From: Thermohalobaculum sp039815685
GTDB taxonomy: Bacteria > Pseudomonadota > Alphaproteobacteria > Rhodobacterales > Rhodobacteraceae
Reading direction: 5' to 3'
Assembly: GCA_039815685.1 (NCBI GenBank)
Contig: JBCBYV010000005.1
Span: 1 to 64,000 of the forward strand
Length of the DNA: 64,000 bases
The notes under the pieces are model-generated. The model saw only the letters and a program-made list of their open reading frames with translations, had not been told where the DNA came from and searched no databases. Each line of letters starts with the position of its first letter. Position 1 is the first letter of the stretch. The translations under genes and the position numbers were made by a program. Of this stretch, positions 1 through 7,917 are shown in pieces.

Positions 1-408
1 CGCCCCCGGCACCGCCATCCCCTCCGCAGTCTCCGCCATCGCCTCCACCGTCACAGCAATCACCTCCTCCGGCTCCGCCATCGCCTCCACCTGCTCCGCC
101 ATCACCGCCGCCGGCACCGCCATCGCCGCCACCGGCACCGCCATCGCCACCACCGGCACCGCCATCGCCACCACCGGCGCCGCCATCGCCACCACCGGCA
201 CCGCCATCACCGCCACCGGCGCCGCCATCACCGCCGCCGGCGCCGCCATCGCCGCCACCGGCACCGCCATCGCCACCACCGGCACCGCCATCACCGCCAC
301 CGGCACCGCCATCACCACCGCCGGCACCGCCATCGCCGCCACCGGCCCCGCCATCACCGCCACCGGCGCCGCCATCGCCACCACCGGCGCCGCCATTACC
401 GCCACCGT
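1..408. repeat. 21-bp tandem repeat encoding GGAGGGD heptads
   Basis: About 19 near-identical 21-bp units, with core CACCGGCACCGCCATCGCC on the plus strand. Most differences between units are synonymous third-position changes (GGT/GGC), which shows selection for the peptide or gene conversion with drift. Units at 1-75 have diverged furthest. The array can be expected to vary in copy number by slippage. Confidence 0.9.
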
Positions 409-1033
409 CGCCTGTGTCGTTCTCCACTAGTCGTGTGCCGAAGAGCCCGCCCGGCGTCGGCTCGGGTTGATCGACACCGTCACCGTTCGAGGCTCGCGGT
501 ACTTCGCTGCCGAAGAGCCCCGTCGCGCCGCTGCCATCGTCATTCGCAAGGCCGCTCAGACGCATGCCACCACTGCCCGACGCGCCACGTTGTCCGAAGG
601 ACATGATGGGCTGGCCACCGCTGCTCGTCTCGGACGCGGTCGCGGAGACGGTCTCGGGGCTCCCGGCATCCGTGAGCGCCTCGGCCGCACCACCCGGACG
701 AGCGAGCGAGATGCGCCCCGGATCAGCTGCCAGCGCACCACGCAGCTCGACCACATGAAGGCCAGGATCGACGGTTGTCATCGCCTCGACCACACCGCCG
801 GCATGTCCGTTCAGCTCGAGCACGCGCTGCCCGTCGATCAAGATGCTGCCTGAGGATCCGGGGGGCACGGCGATGCGCAGAACACCGCGCGCATCGACGC
901 TGATGCGGTAGACTGCGACCTGTGCCTGAATGCCCGTCGATAGCCTGTCGGTCGACTGGGCGATGCCGGAGCTGGGGATGCTCGAGAGAAGCGCGAGAGC
1001 ACAGACTCCACACATCAGGGATGACGGCCGCAT
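1..1033 (-). CDS. Secreted glycine-rich heptad-repeat protein, partial (C-terminus beyond window)
   Basis: I do not recognise a family. The ATG at 1033 has a strong ribosome site (GGGAGATCAC just upstream), and the frame stays open to the left edge, so the C-terminus is missing. Residues 1-26 form a Sec signal peptide (hydrophobic VCALALLSSIP, cleavage probably after SGIAQ). Residues 27 to about 205 are a non-repetitive domain rich in V, L, G and S. From about residue 209 the protein becomes a tandem heptad GGAGGGD, roughly 19 copies to the edge; the last visible units are irregular and contain four cysteines (DCCD and GDCGG). Regular glycine-aspartate spacing suggests an extended or calcium-binding fibre, but this is inference. 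It lies divergently beside a type II secretion operon, so it is a natural candidate substrate. Confidence 0.75.
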   Translation of the reverse strand, partial: MRPSSLMCGVCALALLSSIPSSGIAQSTDRLSTGIQAQVAVYRISVDARGVLRIAVPPGSSGSILIDGQRVLELNGHAGGVVEAMTTVDPGLHVVELRGALAADPGRISLARPGGAAEALTDAGSPETVSATASETSSGGQPIMSFGQRGASGSGGMRLSGLANDDGSGATGLFGSEVPRASNGDGVDQPEPTPGGLFGTRLVENDTGDGGGNGGAGGGDGGAGGGDGGAGGGDGGAGGGDGGAGGGDGGAGGGDGGAGGGDGGAGGGDGGAGGGDGGAGGGDGGAGGGDGGAGGGDGGAGGGDGGAGGGDGGAGGGDGGAGGGDCCDGGGDGGDCGGDGGAGG

Positions 1034-1270
1034 CGTGATCTCCCGCAATTTCGTCAAAGACGCTTGAAATATGACCGACCAATCCCATAGCGCTACAGCA
1101 AATCGCGGAGCTAACAAAATGGCCTCACTCACGCCCAAAAGTCGCCACAATGCCGCAACTAGAAATTGCGTGGTGTCCAATTGACCCCAGAATGTGCGGC
1201 TTTCTCTATGCAAGCGGGCACTGGCGCGAGATAATGCCTTTTGTCTTAGTCACAGCGCGGTGCTGAGGGA
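1034..1270. promoter_or_regulatory. Divergent intergenic region between repeat protein and gspE
   Basis: A 237-bp gap between two divergent genes, less GC-rich than its surroundings, so it must hold promoters in both directions. I see no confident -35/-10 pair or operator. The ribosome site of the leftward gene is at about 1036-1044. Confidence 0.5.
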
Positions 1271-3025
1271 ATGCAAGACACGGGCGCGCTCGTCGGTACG
1301 CACAACACTCAAACTAAAACCGATTCTTCGATAACCCACCTGGGACCGCTGGCGGAGCGGCTAGGCAACGTGTTCGTGGCCGAGGAGAGGCTGACGCGCG
1401 CCGATCTTCTGCGTGCCGCGGCGCTCTCGGAGCGGAGCGGGCAACCCTTTCGACTGCTGCTCGACCGTCTCGGCCTCGTTTCCGCCGCAGATTGGGCCAT
1501 CGCCGCGGCAAGCGTGACGGGGCTGCCGCTGGTCGAAGCCGATGCCATTCCCCGCCGTCTGCCGATTGACCCGCGACTGTCCAATGCCTTCATGCGGCGC
1601 TCTGCCGTGCTGCCGCTCGAGCTCACTGCCGAACGCGCGCGTTTCGCAACACCAGACCCTCTCGATCCGCACACCCTTTCTGCGCTGAGGCTGATCTTCG
1701 GGGACCGGCTCGAGCTTGCGGTGGCGTCGGATCGGGACATCGATGCAGCCTTCGCACGCACCGACACGCCAGAGCCCGACAGCGACGAAGACGGGTTCGG
1801 CTTCGAGATCGGCTCCGCAGGCACCGACGATCTCGAACGGCTGATCGAGCTTGCGAACAACGCGCCGACGATCCGTTTCGTCGAAACCCTCTTTGCCGAA
1901 GCGCTGACGCGCCGGGCGACCGACATTCATATAGAGCCGCTGGGGGAGCGCCCCCGCATCCGCTTCCGCGTGGATGGAATCCTCGTCGAGGGATCCGCAC
2001 CTGCTCCGGCCATCTATCGCGGCGTCGTCTCCCGCCTGAAGATCCTCGCCCATCTTGATGTGGCCGAGCGCCGACAGCCGCAGGACGGACGGATCGCCTA
2101 TCGCGCCGACAACAGACGCGTTGACATCCGCATTGCCATTGCGCCCACGATCCACGGCGAGGCTGTCACGCTTCGCTTCCTCGACGCCCGCACGGGTCTG
2201 ACGGAGCTTGGCGCGCTGGCGATGCCCGGTGACGTGGCAGGAACGTTCCGCGACGCGCTCGCGATGCCGAACGGTCTGGTACTTGTCACGGGCCCGACCG
2301 GGTCCGGCAAGACCACGACGCTCCACGCAGCCCTTGCCGAATTGAACGACATCGGCCGCAAGATCGTGACGATCGAGAACCCGGTCGAGATCCTGACCCC
2401 TGGGCTCATTCAGATCGAGGTCGATCACGGCCTGGACTGGACCTTCGCCAACGCCCTTCGTGCAATCCTGCGCCACGATCCCGACGTTTTGATGGTGGGC
2501 GAGATCCGGGACGAGGAGACGGCGGATATGGCCGTGCGGCTGGCGCTGACCGGCCATCTCGTCTTCTCGACCGTCCACACCAATTCGGCGAGCGAGGGGC
2601 CGACGCGACTAGCGAACCTCGGCGTGGCTCAGCACTTGATGGCATCCACCCTCCGCATGGTCGCTTCCCAGCGCCTCGTGCGCGGGCTCTGCCGGGGTTG
2701 CGCGAAACCGGCGGGCGCGGCCGCGCGAGAGAGGTTCAAGAAGATCTGCGGTGAGGCGGTGGCCGCTAATGCGCATTGGCAGCCACCGGAGCAAGCCGAT
2801 CTGCGCGAGCCCGGCGGCTGTGCCGAGTGCGGCACCCAGGGCTTCCGCGGGCGCATCGGCGTCTTCGAGGCCATCGGCGCGGACGCGGCCCTCGCCTCAC
2901 TCGACCCGAGCTTCGAGCGGCGCCACCGAAGTATGGGTGAGCATGGGCTCGAGCGTGTGGCAGCCGGTGAGACCACACTCGATGAAGTGTTGCGGGTGGT
3001 CGGCCCGCCAAGGGCGTGGTCATGA
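1271..3025 (+). CDS. gspE: Type II secretion ATPase GspE
   Basis: Hexameric cytoplasmic ATPase that powers pseudopilus assembly in type II secretion. The 584-residue protein has an N-terminal GspE/PilB-like domain (about 25-160), a linker, and the secretion ATPase core. Visible motifs: Asp box ATDIHIEP near 216, Walker A GPTGSGKTTT from 341, Walker B VLMVGEIRDEET near 406-417, His box HLVFSTVHTN, and a C-terminal tetracysteine zinc site formed by CRGC (about 474) and CAEC (about 517). All catalytic elements are intact. GAGGGA lies directly before the ATG, closer than ideal. First gene of a tightly overlapping operon; its stop overlaps the gspF start as ATGA. Confidence 0.93.
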   Translation: MQDTGALVGTHNTQTKTDSSITHLGPLAERLGNVFVAEERLTRADLLRAAALSERSGQPFRLLLDRLGLVSAADWAIAAASVTGLPLVEADAIPRRLPIDPRLSNAFMRRSAVLPLELTAERARFATPDPLDPHTLSALRLIFGDRLELAVASDRDIDAAFARTDTPEPDSDEDGFGFEIGSAGTDDLERLIELANNAPTIRFVETLFAEALTRRATDIHIEPLGERPRIRFRVDGILVEGSAPAPAIYRGVVSRLKILAHLDVAERRQPQDGRIAYRADNRRVDIRIAIAPTIHGEAVTLRFLDARTGLTELGALAMPGDVAGTFRDALAMPNGLVLVTGPTGSGKTTTLHAALAELNDIGRKIVTIENPVEILTPGLIQIEVDHGLDWTFANALRAILRHDPDVLMVGEIRDEETADMAVRLALTGHLVFSTVHTNSASEGPTRLANLGVAQHLMASTLRMVASQRLVRGLCRGCAKPAGAAARERFKKICGEAVAANAHWQPPEQADLREPGGCAECGTQGFRGRIGVFEAIGADAALASLDPSFERRHRSMGEHGLERVAAGETTLDEVLRVVGPPRAWS

Positions 3026-4386
3026 ACGCACCGGAGCCCATGCGCCTGTTCCGCTACGTCGCCCGCGATGCCGACGGCCGCCGCAATGTCAGCAGCCTCA
3101 ACGCACCGGACATGACGGCCGCCCGGGCGGAACTCCGGCGCCGCGGCCTTCACCCCATTTCTTTGTCCCCATCCGATGGATCGGACAACGACACAGCGCC
3201 GCAGCGGCCGGAAGAACGTCCGCGCAGTGCGGCGGGTCAGGAACCGTCGGGCAGAGGGGGACGCGGCGCGGCTCTCCAGTCTGGCCCTCGCGCCAGCGAA
3301 GAACGGGCGTTGGCGCAGCGGGCATCCGAACGTGGAGCGCGAAAGTCCGCCCGGACGCTCCGCCTCGCCGATCAGGCGTTGCTGCTCGATGCGCTGGCCC
3401 GGTTTATCGAACGGCGCATCAACCCGGACCGGGCGCTCCTTATCCTTGCGCGCGGTCAGTCCCGCGTCCTTGCGGCGGCGGCGGAAGACGTGCGGCGCCA
3501 CGTGCGCACGGGCCGCTCCCTGCCGGACGCGTTGCTTGAGGCGGGCGCGCTCGACGACCCCGCCGCAACGGCGCTGCTGCGCGCAGGCGATGCTTCCGGC
3601 GATCTCGCAGGCGCGTTGGAGACCGCGGCACGCATTCTCAACGGTCGCCTTGCGGCAGGGCGCAGGCTCGTCTCCGGCCTCATCTATCCCGCCATCCTGC
3701 TGCTCGTCTCGCTCGCATCGGTGGGGCTTGTGCTGATCGTGATCATCCCCGAGTTCCGGCCGCTGGTCTCGGAGCGCCTGCACCTCATTCCACCGCTCGG
3801 ACAGTTCATCTTCAGCGTCTCGGCGGCGCTCGAGACGCTATGGCCGCTCTTTCTCACAGGCCTCGGCCTTGTGGGTTTCGCCGTGGCTCGTCTGCTGCGC
3901 CGCGGTCGGCTGACCCGCGTGTTGTTGCGTCTTGCTCGCCGTCTGCCGCTCCTGGGTCTCGCCGTCGCGGATAATCGGGCGATGCTCACGCTGCGCATCC
4001 TCGGCTCGCTGCTGGGGCGCCGGGTGCCCGTCGTACAGGCGCTCGACATTCTCGCGACGACGCCACCCAACCCCGATCAGGCGGACGCTACCCGAGCGGC
4101 AACCAGGCGCGTCGAACGGGGTGAGCCACTGTCCGAAGCCTGCGAAGCCGAACGGCTGCTTCCCCCGGCAGCCATAGAAATGATGCGTATCGGGGAGGAG
4201 ACTGGCACGCTGCCCAGCCTACTCCTCCGGGCGGCGGACGACCTCGAGGAAGCTGCAGCCCGACGTATGACCCGCGTTCTGACACTCATCGAGCCGGCGC
4301 TGATTGTAGGCGTCGGCCTCGTCATCGGGATTAGTCTCTATGCCCTCTTCACAGCCATCACAGCCGTCAACACCATCACACTTTGA
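3022..4386 (+). CDS. gspF: Type II secretion inner-membrane platform protein GspF
   Basis: Polytopic inner-membrane protein that couples GspE to the pseudopilus. The ATG at 3022 overlaps the gspE stop (ATGA), so I prefer it to a GTG six bases earlier. It has the two T2SSF repeats and three membrane segments: about residues 210-235 (LIYPAILLLVSLASVGLVLI), about 270-290 and the C-terminal end (LIVGVGLVIGISLYALFTAI). At 454 residues it is about 50 longer than usual because of a charged, low-complexity insertion at roughly 55-110 (rich in R, E, S, G, P) between the N-terminal segment and the first core repeat. Confidence 0.9.
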   Translation: MNAPEPMRLFRYVARDADGRRNVSSLNAPDMTAARAELRRRGLHPISLSPSDGSDNDTAPQRPEERPRSAAGQEPSGRGGRGAALQSGPRASEERALAQRASERGARKSARTLRLADQALLLDALARFIERRINPDRALLILARGQSRVLAAAAEDVRRHVRTGRSLPDALLEAGALDDPAATALLRAGDASGDLAGALETAARILNGRLAAGRRLVSGLIYPAILLLVSLASVGLVLIVIIPEFRPLVSERLHLIPPLGQFIFSVSAALETLWPLFLTGLGLVGFAVARLLRRGRLTRVLLRLARRLPLLGLAVADNRAMLTLRILGSLLGRRVPVVQALDILATTPPNPDQADATRAATRRVERGEPLSEACEAERLLPPAAIEMMRIGEETGTLPSLLLRAADDLEEAAARRMTRVLTLIEPALIVGVGLVIGISLYALFTAITAVNTITL

Positions 4387-4834
4387 GCGGCTGCTCAGGG
4401 CAGTCCTCCGCGCGGCCTCGAGGCCGCGCCGACGCCGCATGGCGCGGGGCTTCAGCCTCGTGGAGATGCTCGTCGTCGTCGCGATCGTTGGTCTTCTGAT
4501 CGGGCTCGTCGGCCCCGCCGCCATGCGTCAACTGCAAAGCTCGCGCAGCACGACCGCAGCAGCCCAGATCCATCAGATCCGCGCGGCGATCGATATCTAC
4601 ACCTTGGATGTCGGCCGATATCCGAACCAGACCGAGGGCCTGAATGCCCTCGTCGCCAATCCCGGCGGGGTCCGGGGCTGGAATGGCCCTTATCTGCGCG
4701 ACGGCCGTCTGCCGGAGGATCCTTGGGGCACGCCCTTCGCCTATAGCGTTCAGAACGGAAAGATCGTCATCAAGTCCTTTGGTGCGGATGGGGCGCCCGG
4801 TGGCGAGGGACAGGATGCGGATATCACGGGCTAG
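4340..4834 (+). CDS. gspG: Major pseudopilin GspG
   Basis: Major subunit of the type II secretion pseudopilus. The class III prepilin signal is MARGFSLVEMLVVV: cleavage after the glycine, F at +1, E at +5, then a hydrophobic helix. The C-terminal domain has the GspG hallmarks YPNQTEGLNALV, DPWGTPFAYSV and FGADGAPGGEGQDADI. The frame opens at an ATG at 4340 that would give a 37-residue leader and a 47-bp overlap with gspF. An ATG at 4439 would give a 4-residue leader. The true start lies in this range and is unresolved. Confidence 0.9.
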   Translation: MPSSQPSQPSTPSHFERLLRAVLRAASRPRRRRMARGFSLVEMLVVVAIVGLLIGLVGPAAMRQLQSSRSTTAAAQIHQIRAAIDIYTLDVGRYPNQTEGLNALVANPGGVRGWNGPYLRDGRLPEDPWGTPFAYSVQNGKIVIKSFGADGAPGGEGQDADITG

Positions 4835-5252
4835 TCGGCGCGGGCGCATGGAGGCTGGCTTCTCCCTGATCGAGATGACAGTCGCGATCGCGCTCCTCGG
4901 CCTCGTCGGCACTGCGGTCGTTCTGGGCACGCGCCCGTCCGACACGGTTCAATTGCGGCGAACCGCTGGCGGCCTTGCGCTCTTTATCGAGGAGACGCGC
5001 CTCGACGCCGCGCGCCGCGGCCATGGCATTGCAATCCGCTACAGCCCGCAAGCGCATGCCTTCCACGCCGGTCCAAGGTCCTTCGCATTGCCCGAAGCGG
5101 TGACGATCGACGCCGAGAAGAGCGACGCGATGGCGGTGGACATGCGACCGTCGGGGGAGAGCACGGGCGCGTTCTTCCGGCTTCGGCGCGGCGAGGCGAC
5201 CGCCGCCGTCAGGTTGGACTGGCTGACCGGCGCCGTGCGGCTGACGGAATGA
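4815..5252 (+). CDS. gspH: Minor pseudopilin GspH
   Basis: Minor pseudopilin. The ATG at 4815 sits after GAGGGACAGG and overlaps gspG by 20 bases; the leader is MRISRASRRGRMEAG, with cleavage before FSLIEMTVAIALLG (E at +5). The rest is a short beta-rich domain of about 110 residues with the R-x-D-A-A-R-R-G stretch seen after the helix in GspH/FimT-type proteins. A longer frame upstream inside gspG is unlikely because it would bury the prepilin signal. The stop overlaps the gspI start. Confidence 0.82.
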   Translation: MRISRASRRGRMEAGFSLIEMTVAIALLGLVGTAVVLGTRPSDTVQLRRTAGGLALFIEETRLDAARRGHGIAIRYSPQAHAFHAGPRSFALPEAVTIDAEKSDAMAVDMRPSGESTGAFFRLRRGEATAAVRLDWLTGAVRLTE

Positions 5253-5668
5253 AGAGCGTGTCGCGATGGGCGCCGAGGCGTCGACTGGCACGCGGCTTCG
5301 GTATTCCCGAGGCGCTTGTCGCGATGCTCATTGCAGGCGGCATCACGGCAGTCTTCTACGAAACCGTCTCCACAGGCTCGCTCCTCCGCCGCACGACCGA
5401 GACGCGTGCCGCCCTCGCGCTCCAGGCCTTCCTCATCCTTGACCGCGTGGGGCAGGAGATCCCGCTTCGATCGGGGCTCAACCAGCGCGGTCAGACGGAT
5501 GGGATGATCTGGCGGGTCGTGGTCACCGACAGCGCACCTGTCGGCTCCGTCGCGACGCCCTTGGCCGACCCATCACTTCTCCATGTCTATGTCTCCGTGT
5601 CCCTCGCGCACGGGGATGCGCCACCCTTTGAGTTCCACGCCGCCCGCTACCGCGAGACACCGCTTTGA
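5249..5668 (+). CDS. gspI: Minor pseudopilin GspI
   Basis: A 139-residue minor pseudopilin whose start overlaps the gspH stop (ATGA). The basic leader MKSVSRWAPRRRLARG precedes FGIPEALVAMLIAGG, which keeps the glycine at -1 and glutamate at +5; the I-P-E order is typical of GspI/PulI proteins. It probably joins GspJ and GspK at the pseudopilus tip. Assignment rests on position and the prepilin motif. Confidence 0.8.
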   Translation: MKSVSRWAPRRRLARGFGIPEALVAMLIAGGITAVFYETVSTGSLLRRTTETRAALALQAFLILDRVGQEIPLRSGLNQRGQTDGMIWRVVVTDSAPVGSVATPLADPSLLHVYVSVSLAHGDAPPFEFHAARYRETPL

Positions 5669-6342
5669 CCGGGCCGCTCCCAAGACGGCGAGCGCCGCTC
5701 CGCCGAAGGCGCCATGAGCGCGGCTTCAGCATGGTCGAGGCGGTCGTCGCCCTGATGATCTCCGCGCTTACGCTTGCACTCCTCTCGGGCGCTGCCTTCA
5801 GCCTGCGGGCCATAGGGATGCGGAGCGCGTCGGAGGGGGCGGCTGTCGAGATGCTCGCCGCGCGCCGCGTGCTAAAGCGCTTCGCATCCGAGACCGTACT
5901 CCGCGGCGCCGGGAACACGGCAGGCTTTTCGGGCAGGCGACAGGAGGTGCGTCTTCTGCTCGCGCCAGATCTTTCGACCGGCGCACCGGCGCGCCTGGCC
6001 GTGCTTCGGGTCGAGCAGGTCGATGGGCGTTTTCTCCTCGCCGCCTACCGCAAGGTACCGGCCGGCAGCGTCTTGACCGACCTCGATGTAACGCGCGCCG
6101 ATCGCTCCGAAGTTCTTCAAAGCGACACGCCCATCGGCTTCGCCTATTTGGTCGACAATCCGGAGGGGCCCGGAACCCGCTGGGTCGCGGAGCGCGAGCC
6201 GGGCCCGCCACCGCACGCGTTGGCTGTTGATCTGGCCGGCGGTCAGCGGCTCACGGCAACGTTCGCGCAGGAGATGGATCCCGGTTGCCTTGCCGCCCGC
6301 GGTCTCGGCCAGATGGAGCGCAATCGATGCCTCGCCCGATGA
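5665..6342 (+). CDS. gspJ: Minor pseudopilin GspJ
   Basis: A 225-residue minor pseudopilin. No ATG fits; the TTG at 5665 overlaps the gspI stop (TTGA) and gives a very basic leader (PLPRRRAPLRRRRHERG) before FSMVEAVVALMISALTLALL, with E at +5. The C-terminal domain is consistent in length with GspJ. Pseudopilus tip component. Identified by operon order and the prepilin signal, so the H/I/J names are less certain than G. Confidence 0.8.
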   Translation: MTGPLPRRRAPLRRRRHERGFSMVEAVVALMISALTLALLSGAAFSLRAIGMRSASEGAAVEMLAARRVLKRFASETVLRGAGNTAGFSGRRQEVRLLLAPDLSTGAPARLAVLRVEQVDGRFLLAAYRKVPAGSVLTDLDVTRADRSEVLQSDTPIGFAYLVDNPEGPGTRWVAEREPGPPPHALAVDLAGGQRLTATFAQEMDPGCLAARGLGQMERNRCLAR

Positions 6343-7169
6343 GGCGCCGGCGGCCCGGCGAGAGCGGCTTCGTGCTCGTCGCCGTCCTTTGGCTGGGGGT
6401 CGCGCTGGCCCTGGCAGCATCCGGGTTTCTGTCCGACACGCGGCGTGCGAGCTACCGCGTGCGCGCTGAGGTCGGCACGGCGGCGGCGATGGAAATGGCG
6501 CGGAGCGCGCTCAATCTCGCCCTCGCGGATCTTGCGCGGCCCAAGGGCACGAACCGCAACCCGCGCGACGGCACGGCCACGAGCATGGTCGTTCCGGGCG
6601 GCACCGTGCGCTTCAGCATCCGCGACGAGAAGGGCAAGATCGATCTCAACCGCACACGGCCGAGCTTTCTCGCGGCCGCCCTCGCGCAGCTCGGTGGCCG
6701 AGGTCTCGATGCGCTCGACCACGCCTCTCTGGCCGACCGTTTGCTGAAGGCTGCGCGCGATGCGCGGGAGGCTGGAACGGCGCCCTCGCTGGCCGAGCTT
6801 CTGGCGGATGTCGGTTTGGCACCCGAGGTCGCCGCCCGTGCCTCGCTCGTCATGACGCTGCACAGCTACACCGCGCGCGTGAACCCGCAGACGGCGCCGG
6901 CGGAAGTCCTGTCCGCCGTGCCGGAGCTGAATGCCGACGAAGTTGCCGGGATCCTCGACGCGCGGCGCTATCGCGAACCTTTGCCGTCGCTGGGACGCGC
7001 GCAGGGTGCGTTCATCCAGAGCGAGGGGCCGGTCTACTCCATCCACGCCACCGGCAGGACGGAGGCGGGCATCACCGCCACCATGACCGCGATGGTGATG
7101 GCCGAGGGACGGACGCTCCGCACCGGTCGCATGCGCTTTCGGGTGCTCGAGATGCGCATCGCACGATGA
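6327..7169 (+). CDS. gspK: Pseudopilus tip protein GspK
   Basis: The largest minor pseudopilin, about 280 residues. The signal ends SG before FVLVAVLWLGVALALAASGF; it lacks the glutamate at +5, which is characteristic of GspK. The following domain contains the helix-hairpin-helix-like stretch NPQTAPAEVLSAVPELNADEVAGIL expected for GspK/PulK. The ATG at 6327 has GGAG eight bases upstream; an ATG at 6339 overlapping the gspJ stop (ATGA) is an alternative. The stop overlaps the next gene. Confidence 0.87.
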   Translation: MPRPMRRRRPGESGFVLVAVLWLGVALALAASGFLSDTRRASYRVRAEVGTAAAMEMARSALNLALADLARPKGTNRNPRDGTATSMVVPGGTVRFSIRDEKGKIDLNRTRPSFLAAALAQLGGRGLDALDHASLADRLLKAARDAREAGTAPSLAELLADVGLAPEVAARASLVMTLHSYTARVNPQTAPAEVLSAVPELNADEVAGILDARRYREPLPSLGRAQGAFIQSEGPVYSIHATGRTEAGITATMTAMVMAEGRTLRTGRMRFRVLEMRIAR

Positions 7170-7870
7170 CGGCAGAGCTCTCCGCGGCGATCGTCGAACG
7201 CGCCAGCGCGGTGCCGGATGCGGCCGCCATGATCTCCGCCCTCCTCGCTCTGGCAATCGCGTTTCTCGGCCCGCTGCCGCATGCGGCGCGGGTCTTGCTT
7301 CGGCTTGCACAGCCGAGGGCGAAAGCCGTCCGAATTCGCGCGCTGACACCGGCGGCGATTGTCGGGCTTCGAGCCGGCATCCTAATTGGGCCCGCCGCCG
7401 GCTGGATGGTGTTGGGCGGGCCGGGGGCGATCTTCGCCACACTCGCCGCTGCATCACTGTTGCTCGCACTCTGCGACCTACGCTGGCGATGGCTGCCGCT
7501 AGAATGGACCGGATCGGTTGGCGCCAGCGGCCTCGCGCTCGCCTTCGCGGCCGGGCAACTGACCGATGCGCTCCTGGCCGCGACGACACTGATGCTCGTC
7601 CTTGCCGCCGTGCAGGCGGGCTTTTTCGCGCTGCGCGGCGTGCACGGTCTCGGGACAGGCGACATCTTCCTGACCGGGGCGATCGCCGCTCACCTCGGCA
7701 TGGGGGCAACTGCGATCGTCCTCGCGACGGCAGCTATGGGCGCACTTCTCATGCAATCACGCATGATCCGTGACATCTCGGCCACGCGAAACGATGCGCG
7801 GCCCATCCCGCTGGGCGCTTGGATCGCACTGTGCTTCGTCTGCTCGCCCGGAGCAACTATGCTCCTGTGA
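7166..7870 (+). CDS. A24-family prepilin peptidase (GspO-like), short form
   Basis: A 234-residue polytopic membrane protein resembling the catalytic half of type IV prepilin peptidases, which would cleave the pseudopilin leaders of the preceding genes. The two catalytic aspartates fit D104 in ALCDLRWRWLP and D166 in GTGD (G-x-G-D motif). It lacks the N-terminal cytoplasmic domain with paired cysteines found in full-length PilD/GspO, so it may not methylate its substrates. The start overlaps the gspK stop (ATGA). Divergence from canonical motifs leaves some uncertainty about activity. Confidence 0.75.
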   Translation: MTAELSAAIVERASAVPDAAAMISALLALAIAFLGPLPHAARVLLRLAQPRAKAVRIRALTPAAIVGLRAGILIGPAAGWMVLGGPGAIFATLAAASLLLALCDLRWRWLPLEWTGSVGASGLALAFAAGQLTDALLAATTLMLVLAAVQAGFFALRGVHGLGTGDIFLTGAIAAHLGMGATAIVLATAAMGALLMQSRMIRDISATRNDARPIPLGAWIALCFVCSPGATMLL

Positions 7871-7917
7871 AGAAAGTTCAATAAAGCGCTGCAATCAATA
7901 GCAGCTTTGAGGGAACA

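Noticed and set aside
1..420. Regularly spaced repeats that might suggest a CRISPR array
   Set aside because: Units are 21 bp, contiguous without unique spacers, and in frame as GGAGGGD heptads of a gene with signal peptide and ribosome site.
1361..3783. Long minus-strand frames opposite gspE and gspF
   Set aside because: Shadow frames: no ribosome sites, arginine-rich products, and the plus strand carries intact secretion genes.
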